Positions 17,449 through 30,100 of a DNA stretch of 64,000 nucleotides are shown here, piece after piece. Positions within the stretch are counted from its first letter, which is position 1; the number at the start of each line of letters is the position of its first letter. The notes under the pieces were generated by a model that was given only the letters and a program-made list of their open reading frames with translations, did no database searches and was not told where the DNA came from. The position numbers and the translations under genes were made by a program. Source of the stretch: Escarpia spicata (Eukaryota; Annelida; Polychaeta; Sabellida; Siboglinidae); contig OZ023216.1 in the NCBI GenBank assembly GCA_963995525.1, forward strand, positions 39,685,719-39,749,718. Direction: 5' to 3'.

Positions 17449-18160
17449 CCCCCTTATTCTCTCCCCTCCCTCCGATTTACCTTTCTCTCCCTTTCCGTCT
17501 TTTATTTTCTTACTGACTATTTTGGTGTCGCGTATAAGAAAACTTAGGGCCCTATTTGCATTGTTTGCTGTGTCGTTGATGTGCGAACTCCGGGTATTGC
17601 CGCCTGTGGTGGTGAGGCCTGGGTATGTCACAGTGAGGGTGTCTGTGCAATTCTCTGGAAAGAATTCAGCCACGCTGCAATTAATGCGCGAAGACTATTC
17701 GTACACAAATATCAACAATTGTCTATAGTCAGATATTCATCCATACAGCTCAGTGAACTGGAGCAACGTAGAGTAAACGAACTTGCCCAAGGTTCGACTC
17801 CGCAACACAATATTGGAACCCGGGTTCTCTCGGTCGAGAGTCCGAAGCTCTAGCCACTACACCACTGCGTTACACTGACAGAACACTTCCGTGGGCGAAA
17901 GGACATTACTCCCATACCTCTTCCCGTTTCCCTCCCACGGTCATATATCAGGGAACGCACTTGTAACCCGGCAAGGCGGGACAGCTTTAAATTTGAACTA
18001 GTAGCGCGACACAAATCCATGTCGACACTGCCCAATTGGCGGGTAAGTTTTAGACAAGAGGGTCGCCCCCACTTCGCCACATAACCAAGTACCACGTTCC
18101 ACTTATAAATACACAGCTAGCTACAATGCAATAGAATGTTTGCACGGCAAACGGTGTGTA

Positions 18161-18221
<61 letters not shown>

Positions 18222-19169
18222 GTGCGTGCGTGCGTGCGTGCGTGCTTGAGTGCGTGCGTGCATGCGTTGTGATGATGGCAATGACGATGTAACAAATATT
18301 GGCTATAAGCGTCCACTCTATTGCAAATACTCGCTATATGTAACTGCACATTTCAAAATGTACCACACATACTATGCAATACTCAGAATTGAATATTGAA
18401 CTACAGTGATACTCGGTAACCCCGGCATTGAGTCAATCACTAGTGTACGCGCGTGTGGCATGACACATCAGACATGGTGAGTCTGACATGAAACTGTTGC
18501 TTTGGTAAAGACTACCTTTATGTATGGTTTCTTCTTTCAATAAATAAACATTGTGAAAGTTAAGCATATTGCGAGTTTACCACTTTGTGTGAAATGTGTA
18601 TACTAATAATAATAATAACAACAATATTTCATGCGTCATGTTTTGCTTCTATAACTAAATACTGTGGTCATGGATTAAAAAAGGCAATTAAACATTAATT
18701 AATTGAAAAGTAATGGACTCTGTAAGCATATTATTCGATGTCGACTGAGTACAGGATCATAACAGATTGGAGCAGGTCACCGGTTCATCTCCACTTCATT
18801 CATTCTCGTGCCAGTAACCTTACTCAGAAATATTACATAAGCTTGGTTTTGTATGCTGTCATGCCACCGTCCACTGCAGCTTCGTTTAGAGAGTGGACAT
18901 CGCTCGTGGCCAGCCTTAATGGGATGCTGTCGAAACTACCAGTGCGAAGCTCACGGCAGGTTAAATAACATTATTTGCAGTGCTCATTGTCTCAAACAAT
19001 TAGCATGGAAGAGTCATTCTGGCGAACGACTATGCGACGGTGAGTGTTATGCGTGACTTTTCGGGGGAAAGGGGCCTACTCAAGGGAGACGAATTGGGTT
19101 AGTCTGCTTGTATCGTGAGGAACGGAGATATTCGCAGGAAACGTGGCAGGCAACCATTTCTATAGTGTA
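17224..19169. repeat. 2-kb repeat module, unit A
   Basis: Runs from GCACTGAGTGGACCGGCC to the next occurrence of the same sequence. In order it contains a CT tract, a SINE-like element, a GA tract (about 18170-18218), a TGCG tract, and the GTAATGGACTCTGT...GTCGACTGAGTACAGG segment. Unit B has two such modules (40631-42657 and 42658-44722). Confidence 0.85.
17700..17876 (-). mobile_element. tRNA-derived SINE-like element, unit A copy 1
   Basis: On the minus strand it starts near TGTAACGCAGTGG. It has TGGTGTAGTGG (plus 17854-17864), a perfect RNA polymerase III box A, and a decayed box B (GGGTTCCAAT) about 45 bases on. After this comes CTTGGGCAAG...GTTGCTCCAG, the kind of conserved central domain seen in several animal SINE families. 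The 3' end is not defined and I saw no clear target-site duplication. Copies have spread with the 2-kb module rather than by independent insertion. Confidence 0.6.
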
Positions 19170-19810
19170 GCACTGAGTGGAACGGCCACGAATAAGGCAA
19201 TCACTGGAGTCCATTCACACACTGTCACTCTCACAAACATGCACGCACAAACACACCTTTCTCTCTTTCTCTCTCTCTCCTCCCTCTTCCTCCTTCTATC
19301 TCTCTATCCTCCCTTTCCCTCTTATTCCATCCCTCCCACTCTCGCTCTTTTTAACCCTCCCTCCCCTTTCTCCTCTCGTTCTCCCTCCCCCCCTCTCTCT
19401 CTCTCTCTCTCTCGCCCTTCCCCCTTTCTCGCCATTCCCCCTCATTCTCTCCCCTCCCTCCGATGTCACATTTCTCTCCATTTCCGTGTTTTATTTTCTT
19501 ACTGCCTATTTTGGTGTCGCGTATAAGAAAACTTAGGGACCTATTTGCATTGTTTGCTGTGTCGTTGATGTGTAACTCCGGGTATTGCCGCCTGTGGTAG
19601 TGGGGCCTGGGTATTTCACAGTGTAACACCCGTGAGGGTGTCTGTGCAATTAGTAAGACGATTTCACTTTCTCTAGTCTGCGCGTTGCGCTCAGGACATT
19701 AAAGTAAAGTAAGTTCTTATATAGCGCAGTATCCAGTCCTCAATTGAACACCATCTCTACTTCTCTGGAAAGAATTCAGCCACGCTGCAATTAATGCGCG
19801 AAGATTATTC

Positions 19811-19985
19811 GTACACAAATATCAACAACTGTCTATAGTCAGATACTCATCTATACAGCTGAGTGAACTGGAGCAACGTAGAGTAAACGAATTTGCCCAA
19901 GGTTCGACTCCGCAACACAATATTGGAACCCGGGTTCTCTCGGTCGAGAGTCCGAAGCTCTAGCCACTACACCACTGCGTTACAC
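19811..19985 (-). mobile_element. tRNA-derived SINE-like element, unit A copy 2
   Basis: Same element with box A and decayed box B, downstream of ATATAGCGCAGTATCCAGTC. Confidence 0.58.
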
Positions 19986-20320
19986 TGACAGAACACTTTT
20001 GTGGGCGAAAGGACATTATTCCCACCCCTCTCCCCGTTCCCCTCCCACGGTCATATGTCAGGGAACGCACTTGTAACCCGGTAAGGGCGGGACAGCTTTA
20101 AATTTGAACTTGTAGTGCGACACAAATCCACGTCGACACTGCCCAATCGGCGGGTAAGTTTTAGACAAGAGGGTCGCCCCCACTTCGCCACGTAACCAAG
20201 TACCACGTTCAACTTATAAATACACAGCTAGCTACAATGCAATAGAATGTTTGACGGCGACTCTGACAAGCAGGAAGAAGGTTTGGTGCTAGCATCTGGG
20301 AAATACTGAATGAGCCTATT

Positions 20321-20391
20321 GTTGTGGACCGTGCTAGTTACGCATATAGATGACCTAATCTATATGCAAAACTAACACGGTTCATAACAAC
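20321..20391. repeat. Imperfect hairpin of about 30-bp stem, unit A
   Basis: The left arm reads GTTGTGGACCGTGCTAGTTA then CGCATATAGAT. The right arm is its near-complete inverted complement. The loop is about 6 bases, and the stem has a few mismatches and one small bulge. It is conserved in all three units. Confidence 0.75.
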
Positions 20392-21984
20392 TGAAGTGAT
20401 CGATAGCGTCTTGCTTTGAACAAAACGACATATTGTAGCGCTTGTTTGCGTTGTCCGTCGACAGCACCAACGCGGCGTGACCGCGGGCATATATAGGGCA
20501 GTAGATGTTGAAGGGGTAGACCGAACTTAAATGGATAGTGTTAAGAGAGCTCGAAAGGACAGGGGTGAAGAACACAATTTATAGAATCACATATATGCAT
20601 TTAAAAGAATTAAAAAAAAACCCGATCTAATTGACGTGAATGGCTATCAAACACCACCCACCACGCTACCCAGTTCTATTTCCTCATATCCACAACAGCT
20701 TGAGGGCGTCAGTTCCACTCTTTCTGCGGCACCACAGAAACACTTTATTTTGAGCAACGTAGTGAAAAAGCTAATCACCAGCCACCATAGCAAAAACATA
20801 TATTGCTCTGTGTTCTTGGGCATTGCGATTTTGTGTAACACATCGTATGAACGCCCCATTTATCTTCTAATCTAGCATAGACAATGCAGCCACAGTTTAT
20901 CTGGGTGAACGAAATATAATTTAGTTTGATCTCAGATCGGTAATGCCGGTGTTTTATTGTTTCCATACCCGTTGTGGAGTCTAATTTACAAGTTCACGTT
21001 TTCAGGGATGTGAAATTTTGTATTAAGCCAACATTATTTTGTACATTTGGAAATCTAAAGCAGAAGTCGGACGTAATTTGGTAGACTAACTCCCACTGAC
21101 GTGCGTTCAAGTGCTTCGAGCGCACGTGTGCGCGTGTGTGTGCATGTGTGTGCATGCGTGCGTGCATGTGCGCGTGCGTGCTTTGTGTTCGTGCGTGCGT
21201 TGTATGCATGTACGTGTGTGCATTCGTGCGTGCATTTGTGTGTGTGTGCGTGTGCGTGTGCGTGTGCGTGTGCCAATTTTCGCCAGTCGAAACTTTACTA
21301 TTTGTGGATATATTTATTGTATACAAAAGTATGACATCAATGTACGTTCTAACGTACTACACATCAATGTATCGTTGTCACCCAGCATTAATTGTGCATC
21401 TAATAAACATAAACACATTAACAAATCCTTGGTAATAAAGTAAGCTCTTTTAATAGCCATTTAGTGTTAACCAATACTAAACATGTACGCCCATAACATT
21501 GTGAGACAGATCAACAGTAACTAGTTTCCCTTTTGAAACAACGCTAGCCGTAACATCTCAGCACCTGTGTGTTATATCACCAACAATGTCCTTTCTTAAC
21601 AGTACGACATTATACACGGGTTTATAGTTTTTTTTACATTTCTACACATTAATCTCCACAGTAACATCACTCTCAACGAATGAACAGTTAAGTCGTAATC
21701 ATACTTATTAATACAAAACAAAATTGACCTTTCACTTCACCAAATAATTACACATATTATTTTGTCAAATATCATATATCACAATCCGGCATCACCCAGT
21801 GTCGTCAGACGCCCTTAGTCACCAATGTCTATCACGGTATAACATTTATATATTGTGTGTGTGTGCGTGTGTGTGTGTGTATGTGTGTGTGTGAGTGGGT
21901 GTGAGTGAGTGTGTGTGTGAGTGTGTGTGGGCGTGTGTATGTGGGCGTGTGTATGCGTGCGTGCGTGCGCGCGTGTGTGTGAAC
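20392..21984. other. Intergenic DNA with TG/CG-rich tract, unit A
   Basis: No gene seen. It holds a TGTG/CGTG/CATG microsatellite at about 21118-21272 and A+T-rich DNA from 21290 to 21850. The counterpart in B is about 45938-47570. It lies on the 3' side of the next gene. Open frames are short or low-complexity. Confidence 0.6.
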
Positions 21985-22161
21985 GAGAGTGAGCGAGTGA
22001 GTGAGTGAGTGAGTGAGTGAGTGAGTGAGTGAGTGAGAGAGTGAGTGAGTGAGTGAGTGAGTGAGTGAGTGAGTGAGTGAGTGAGTGAGTGAGTGAGTGA
22101 GTGAGTGAGTGAGTGAGTGAGTGAGTGAGTGAGTGAGTGAGTGAGTGATTGAGTGATTGAG

Positions 22162-22200
<39 letters not shown>

Positions 22201-22394
22201 GTGAGTGAGTGAGTGAGTGAGTGAGTGAGTGAGTGAGTGAGTGAGTGAGTGAGTGAGTGAGTGAGTGAGTGAGTGAGTGAGTGAGTGAGTGAGTGAGTGA
22301 GTGAGTGAGTGAGTGAGTGAGTGAGTGAGTGAGTGAGTGAGTGAGTGAGTGAGTGAGTGAGTGAGTGAGTGAGCGAGCGAGCGAGTGAGTGAGT
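21985..22394. repeat. GTGA minisatellite downstream of gene B
   Basis: About 410 bases of (GTGA)n with a central (TTGA)n block and a GCGA end, flanked on the left by TG repeats. It sits about 90 bases beyond the gene B poly(A) signal. The Leu-Thr-His-Ser frames on the minus strand are artefacts. Confidence 0.95.
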
Positions 22395-22480
22395 AAATTA
22401 ATGCGTGCGTGCGTGCGTGTGGCACTACAAACAATCATGTTAATGCTATCACAATCAATACTATGTTTGTCTGAACAAGA

Positions 22481-22486
22481 TTTATT
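22481..22486 (-). promoter_or_regulatory. Poly(A) signal AATAAA of gene B
   Basis: AATAAA on the minus strand, 35 bases past the TGA of gene B. The 3' UTR would be very short. A GTGA minisatellite begins about 90 bases further on. Confidence 0.6.
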
Positions 22487-22520
22487 TAATTGAATTCAAA
22501 CCCGGCTTGACTATCTATCA

Positions 22521-22834
22521 TCAAACGTCAACAGTGTCACATGGTCCATACATCTTAATGTGACACTTCCCGTCCCCATCGCACACCATCCGAGTGTCCC
22601 GCCCCAGCGACACAGACTCGGCAATCTCCTCGGTCCCACTGTCCATCGGGTCCATGCATATGACGGTATCCGTGCACCAGCTCCCCGGGAGGCAGCTGCT
22701 CGACTCGCCAGGTTCCGCCGCCTCACCTCCGCCGTCTTCGTGGCCGAGAAGGACATCCCTGGCCACAGCAGGTTCACGACGATCTAACTCAGTCTCAGTA
22801 ACAGCGCCGACTGCAACTGTCGTGTCCGTCGGGA
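22521..22834 (-). CDS. Gene B exon 10: cytoplasmic tail and stop
   Basis: The last coding exon: 314 bases, phase 1 in, residues 510-613, stop TGA. The acceptor is ctgtttgcaatag. The tail is acidic with scattered cysteines and I recognise no signalling motif in it. A poly(A) signal lies 35 bases beyond the stop. The exon of copy C differs at nine residues and about four silent sites. Confidence 0.82.
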
Positions 22835-25800
22835 CTATTGCAAACAGACAAACGATCTTAACATACGACCAGTTCAAACCGAACGTTTTGTATTTAGCAC
22901 AACATACGTTTGCTTATAGGAACATGTTGGGATTTGGTCAAAGGATTGTTTATATCCGGGATTGGGAATTCAGAAGAACAATTGTAGATGAACTGAACAA
23001 GTACGAATGAAAAATTGGGACTTTCAGTATATCCAGACATGATTCACATTATGGGTTTTTGTTAATAATACAACTGAATTTTGAAGAAATGCAATATAAA
23101 TTGATGAAGTGGTGTTTATCACCAATGCTTCCCTTTCCAAACACAATTCATCCAGAAGGTAGTTATGTAGTGGCGATAACAGTAAGAGCAGCAACTACAG
23201 CAGGTTTCTGTGTCGGTGTTGAAAGGTCTCGTTCTAAATAGACTCATCTATGCCACTAGTTCCAAAACAAGTTTCAATGAAAATCAGATTATTAATGGAG
23301 CGTGAGTCGTGTCGTGGTCATCTAGGAAAATAATTAGTCGAAATAGAATAGAAACCTATATTTATACAAGCTAGTTGTATGTACCAAAATAACACGGTGA
23401 TACATGTGTGTCCTACCTTGAGCGCGTGTGTTGTAACTTCCGGAACATTTGGTTCTGCTGCAAAGATTGCTGGTGCAAGAGCGAATCACCTCAGCCTTTG
23501 ACTCCAACACATGTCGCAGTTCTTTGTGGTTCTTGAACACCAGCATGCCAATAACGGCCCCCAGTAGCGCCGCTATCCCACCCAACGCTATGGTGAGGTA
23601 CAGGGTCGTGGAGACGGAGTTGGATTCAGTGCTAGCGGCTGCAAGAAACGAGTGATATAGTAAATAACATATTGAATAATGTAGGCTTTAAACGGCTTAA
23701 CCAGACAAGTGACTGAAAACTACAAAAAATACATCGAATACACACACATGCACGCACGCGCGCACGCACGCGCACTCGCACGCACATGCTCGTTCGAATC
23801 ATGCGCAAGCACGCACACAAATCCATTGCACTTTATTAAAACGATATATAAATTTTACATACTTCTACAACTAAACTTCGTGGTTGGCTTTAACCAAAAA
23901 CAGATACGTGAGCGAAAAATGAACAACTCGGAACACGTCCAAAACATGAAACTCTTCTGACGCTAGCACCCTCATGGCTCGTCCTATCCCAACGATCTTG
24001 GTATCATTCGAAAGGATGCACCACTTTCTGCTATTCTACCGTCAACTAGATTTCCCTGTAACCGTTCATAGACCACCTATAAACGGACCTACAATCGTGA
24101 TGTTTTCGGTGTTCCGTACTGTTCGGAACGATGTTGGCGGCGGGTACTGAGTACACAAAACTTCCGATTGCCGCTCTGTTTTCCTCATTTGCATATGTTC
24201 AGATAGTGGTGCCTCAATCTGTAGATTCACAGTGTCAAAAACACCGGAACCGGCGCGGTTGTAGGTCCGTTTATAGTTTATTTAAGGAACGATTGTCTGG
24301 AAACCATTGATACGTTTGAATGACAGAAAGCGTAAGCTTTCAAACGATATCAAGATTGGTGGGATCGGACGAACGTTAATGGCATTAGAAAAGGTGTTCT
24401 TGGGACCTGTTTTCGGTTGTTCATTTGTCGGTCGCTTATCTCTTTTTACTGTAACATGATTTAAATATGTTATCACTCTATATATTTCTGAGAAGAAGCT
24501 GAACTTACCAGGATCACTAACTGTTGAAGGAATGTGTGTCTCGTCGTCAAGATCAACGGTTGAAGTCAGGAAGCAATGGGTGAAAGTAGAGTCTACGGTC
24601 ATGTTACAGACCGGAGTGTAAAAGTTAACTCGCTGTGTGAGCACTCCGTCTATCGATACCTCTAGCCAGTACTCCGAGTTGAAAGTGAGCGAAGTCAGGC
24701 GGAACGTCATTAGCTAAAACAACAACACAATTCGTTAGTTTGCGCTTTACATAATTTGGTGAGTTACCAACACCGGTCTATCTATGATAGATAAGTGGTG
24801 ACTATCATCTTTAAATATTATAGTAACCTAGATTAACCATGGCTAATTGTGTGGCTGCGTCATTTTCCTTCACAAGAGAGCGTGGAATCAATGTAGGTCC
24901 TATTACTACAGCCAACTTGGGTAATCAATTAAATTATCTCTCAAATAAAAAATGAGTAGTCTTTCATTTTATAGAAAGTATTCGAACACTCTGTGAAGTT
25001 CGATTATATTGGCACAAGTCAAACAAATAAGTGTTTACGAATGTAACACAGTGTTTCCATTTATAACCACCAAAATAAGTCCCCTGTGTAGCAGCCCGTG
25101 TGGTCGTCTGTACTGTACAGCCTAATAGCATGATAATCGGTTCCATGGTCAGTTTTACTTTCACTGTGTTAGTCTATCCCATTTAGCATGGCGAGCACCT
25201 GTTGGTGGTGTGCGGCTAACCAGCGAAAGTAGATAATCATATGTATTATTTTGCGGGTCTTGTGGGTTTCCCTTACGTATTTTATAGACGTGTAACCCTC
25301 AGCGGCGACACGCATATCAAACTACATTTAAAATTATGCACTACTAACCATTTTAACTGTAGCCTTAATCGACGCGACGGACTGTTGACTTCGCAACCCA
25401 CAAGGTGGCACCACCGACGCAACAACCTGGCAAGACACGCGATTCCACCTCACGTTATAGCTGGTTGGCCGAATATCCATCGGCTGCGTCCAAGTGACCA
25501 GCGCCTGGACGCTGGTGTCCGCCATAACGTCAATGTTGACCAAAACCTTCAAATCTGGCACGGGCGCAGCTACATCCGGTGTCCCCAGTTGCACCGAGGA
25601 GGCCGGGGTCTCGGATTGGGGCGGAGGAGGAGGTTTCCGGTCGGCGCGCGACGAAGGCCGAATCGGCAGATGAGGGTCCTCGTAATCTTCGTAGTCATAC
25701 TCCGACCCGTCCTCGTAGTAGTCGTCGATAGCTATAGGATTATTAGATTCAAGATTCAATAACTTTATTATCCGTTTAAAACATAGCATTAAAGCGGACA

Positions 25801-27067
25801 CGTTGCTACCACAGATCTATATATACACCAGTAGCTGCTACTCATAGGAATGCCAGTAATAAAACTGGAAATACACAAACAATTGGTAGTACACATTATA
25901 GTCAGCATTAAAGTTGTGTAACAAAATACACTCACCACAAAATACTTCATACATACTCTGAAAACGATTTACTTAAAACTAGCATTTAAGATTAAAATGG
26001 CTGAGGACATAAGGGATTTCTTTAAAAGGTTTTTTGTTGCTAATGGTACCTTTAAACGTCTCGCTGACCGAATTTTCTGGAAAGCTGCATTCAGATGATG
26101 GACAAGATTGTAACATATCTTAGTAGCTTAAAGTGTATGCAATGCAGCTTTATATAAACTGGACAGCTGTCTCTGAGCAGAACCAATCAGTTTGCTATCT
26201 ATATTGATAATACGTGCGAGCTTTGTTGTATTCTTGCGTGGGATATTGCCGATCCACGCTATTATATTAAATGCTAACTTAATTCTAACAACCCCCTGCA
26301 CAAGAGACAGACACAGGGGGGTATAGGGGGCCTGGGGGCACATTCCCCTAGACATTTGTAACTTTGCGTGCCCGTAGATCTTTTTGAATGCGCCAACGTG
26401 ACCATGCCCCTTAGACCGTTGAAATGTACCCCCGTTCAGGTTACAATAAGGTGAAGTTACGCCGACGCGACGGTGACAAAATTTCGACAGCACCCGTCCC
26501 CCGCGTGTTTGATATCATAGTCTAGCCAGCCGTGAGCAAGCGGTGAAACTGAAGATTAAAAAAATCTGGCGGCGAGGCGGTGAAAAAAAATTCAACAGAA
26601 CCCCCTCGATGTCACCAGTTGAACGGAGCAGCGAGATGGGGTTACGGCGCCACGACAACGACAAATGTTAACTTTCTGTTCAGCTGCCAGTGGAGGTTTT
26701 GTGCCCCCCCCTAGACTCGGTTTTTTGATCCGCCCCTGAATTAAGAGAACGGTTATCGGACTTATAAGTTACATTCTGTGGTTCTGTGTTAGAGAGCGGA
26801 AACAACAGAGGTGAAGAGCTGTGATTGAGTAGGTAGACAATGTATGACGGAAGTACGCAGATATAGTCTCGAGTTGAACGTGACAGAACTCAATAAAGAG
26901 AAGCCCAGAACAAGACAGTAGACTATCTCCCACAGTCAGCTAATGCAAACGCATACTGTGAGGGTGTACTCCGGTCTTAACTAATTGGTAATTACGGTAG
27001 ATCATGGGTTTGATAATGATCTTGAAATCTTTTCTTGACACAGTGGGTGCTCAACATCGTGTGTGTT

Positions 27068-27107
<40 letters not shown>

Positions 27108-27120
27108 TGTGTGTGTGTGT

Positions 27121-27193
<73 letters not shown>

Positions 27194-30100
27194 TGGGGGT
27201 GCGTGCGTGCGTGCGTGTGCGTGTGTGTGCGCATGCAATTGTGTTTTGTTTCACTACATACGTCAAATGGTTTACCTGGTGCGTGTGGTTAGATGTTACT
27301 GAGTGTATCAGAATGTCATATTATCTTTTACGCAAAAAGCGATACCTACACTACTTTAAAAACACGCGACGACAGTTTGTCATAAAGAAATTATCCACTG
27401 TAAAATGTTAGTCTAACCTCTCGTAATCACAACAGAAAACAGAGAATAAAACACATGTTTAGAATAACGAGATCCTGAAGAATGTACTCACCCGCTGGCG
27501 GCGTGTAGCCTGGCGGGGGATAGGCGGGGGTGGTTGCAGCTGCAACCCCATCGGACACAACGGCGATTAACCTGAAGGCGACGTCTTTGAAGAGGTAGTG
27601 AGTGCCGTCCACTTTCGCCAGGTGTTCCAGAGTCTTCACAAGACAACGAGAACGAACCATAGTATGCCTCTACATTCTGACATGACGAGAACCATTTTCA
27701 TCGCAAGTGATATTCAACATCCGTCTCATATTTTTCTTAAGTAATAATAATAATAATAATTTACACAGAATTAACTATTAATTGAACATTCCTATGACAG
27801 GCTTCCGATTGAATAGACTGTAAGAGGACGCGTGGTGTAATTTAATTGTGTTGTAGCTTCAAGGGGGTACAGTTGGAGGTTGGAGGTTTCAAGGGGGTGC
27901 AGTCGGAGGATTTTGTGGTGCCTTGTGGGATTGCAGGCAGAGATGTATCAAATTAACACATATAAAAAGCAATGGAGTTGGGAAATGAACACTAGTTTCA
28001 GTGAAATACAACAGTAAGCTATGCCTAGTTACAAAAAGAGCGTACAGGAAATAATACAAATTTAAAGGTTAACAAATAAGAAATGAGACATTATAATTAT
28101 TTCTAAGAACAGTTAGGTGAAGCTGGCAGTGATACGGACGGTTTCCATAGTTCCGTAGTGACATTGACTATGACGGCAACAATGTCGACGGAGATTGGAG
28201 GTGGGAGGTTTCAAGGGGGTGCAGTCGGAGATTGTTGTGGTGCCTAGTGGGATTGCAGTCAGAGATCTCAACAGAGGGTGTTGTAGATTTTATAGGGAGT
28301 GTCAAAGGGGGTGCAATTACAGGTTTTATTTGGAGCCTCAGATGAGTGCAGTTGTCTTTTGCAAAAGGAGGGTCCAGTTGTCTGGTGCAAAGGAGGGTGT
28401 AGTTGCCTGGTGCAAAGGAGGGAGCAGTTATCTGGTGCAAAGGAGGGTGCACTTGTTTGTTGCAAAGGAGGGTGCAGTTGTATGGTGCAAAGGAGGGACC
28501 AGTTGTCTGGTGCAAAGGAGGGTGCAGTTGTCTGGTGCAAAGAAGGGTGCGGTTGTCTGTTGAAAAGGAGTGTGCAGTTGTCTGGTGCAAAGGAGGGTGC
28601 AGTTGTCTGGTGCAAGGAGCCAGCAGTTGTCTGGTGCGAAGGAGAGTGCAGTTGTCCTTTGCAAAGGAGGGTGCAGTTGTCTGGTGCAAAGAAAGGTGCA
28701 GTTGTCTGTTGAAAAGGTGAGTGCAGTTGTCTGGTGCAAAGGAGGGAGCAGTTGTCTGGTGCAAAGGAGGGAGCAGTTGTCTGGTGCAAAGGAGGGTGCA
28801 GATGGGTTTTTGGGAGTCTGCATTCGCAGGTCGAAAAGCGCACTACTCAAATGAACAACGATACGGACATGTAACAAATTAACAAACATAAAAAGCAGTG
28901 GAGTTGGGAAGTGGTCACTAGTTTCAGTGAAATACAACAGTAAGCTACGCCTACTTACAGAAAGGACAGTTAAAATAAGTTGGCAATGACACGGACGGTT
29001 TCCGTAGTTCCGTAGTGACATTGACTATGGTGGCAACAACGACGACGATGATATAGGTATGACGACATGTGCGTACGAACCCCCCATGGGGTAAAATAGT
29101 TCCTCTTGGACGAAAAAAGGCTTCAGTCGTAACGTTACAAATTTGTGCAGACTTACCGAGCAAAGGTATATCCAGTCTGCAGTCTCCTGATGTCGCCAAA
29201 ACAACGCGTAGACGAGAAAGTATGGACTGTGTCCACTCCGAGACACTGGTGATGTCCATCCAATGACCAGCTGCGAATGACCGACAGCTAGGAAGACGGG
29301 GGTCGGGTCAAATGTCAACGATGCAGGGATGGTCTGCGTATCTGCGGACACGACAATCATTAAAAGTAAGAAAAAAACACGTTGTCCCTGAAAGAATTTA
29401 TCACATCAGAAATACTTTATACAAATCATATAGGTGTATTGTGTTTTTTTCTATAAAAACAAGTTGACCACTATGATGAAAATATAATACTGATAATATA
29501 CTACTGCTACTACTACTAATAATACTACTGCTACTACTACTACTACTACTACTACTATTACTACTACTATTACTACTACTACAACTAATAATAATAATTA
29601 TTATTATTATATAATTATAATTATATTAATAGTATTTATTATCATATAGCTGATTATCATTTCTATTAATAACTGGCCAATGGAATTGTAAAATATTGTT
29701 TGCATAAATTATATATTGTTAATATTAAGTATTTTACTTGTTAGCAATCTACTGGTTGTCCTTACCTTGCTGGGTGTAGGCTACGTTGTGAATTAAAATG
29801 GTTTAAAATAAAAAACATGCCAGACTGAATAGTCGGCAGTACTGGTATAGATACTCGGCGGAGAGTACTGTCCGGGCGGTCACTAAGACGAGATATGGGA
29901 GTGAGTGCCACGCTTCGGACAATGGATCGCGGAGGTGTAAATATTCTCGAGTCGGCCTGACGGTGCTCAACGAAGTGCGAGGTCAAGAGCAAGACTACAG
30001 AGTATTTAGCCAGGGGAACGCCCATTGTGACGGCACACTTCGCCCCTAATTAATTGGATTTGATAATGATCTAGTAGTTAGACTTTCCTGCTCTGGTGAG

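Noticed and set aside
17840..17876. True tRNA gene at the box A / box B element
   Set aside because: Box B is degenerate, no cloverleaf with paired acceptor stem can be drawn, and a SINE-type domain follows.
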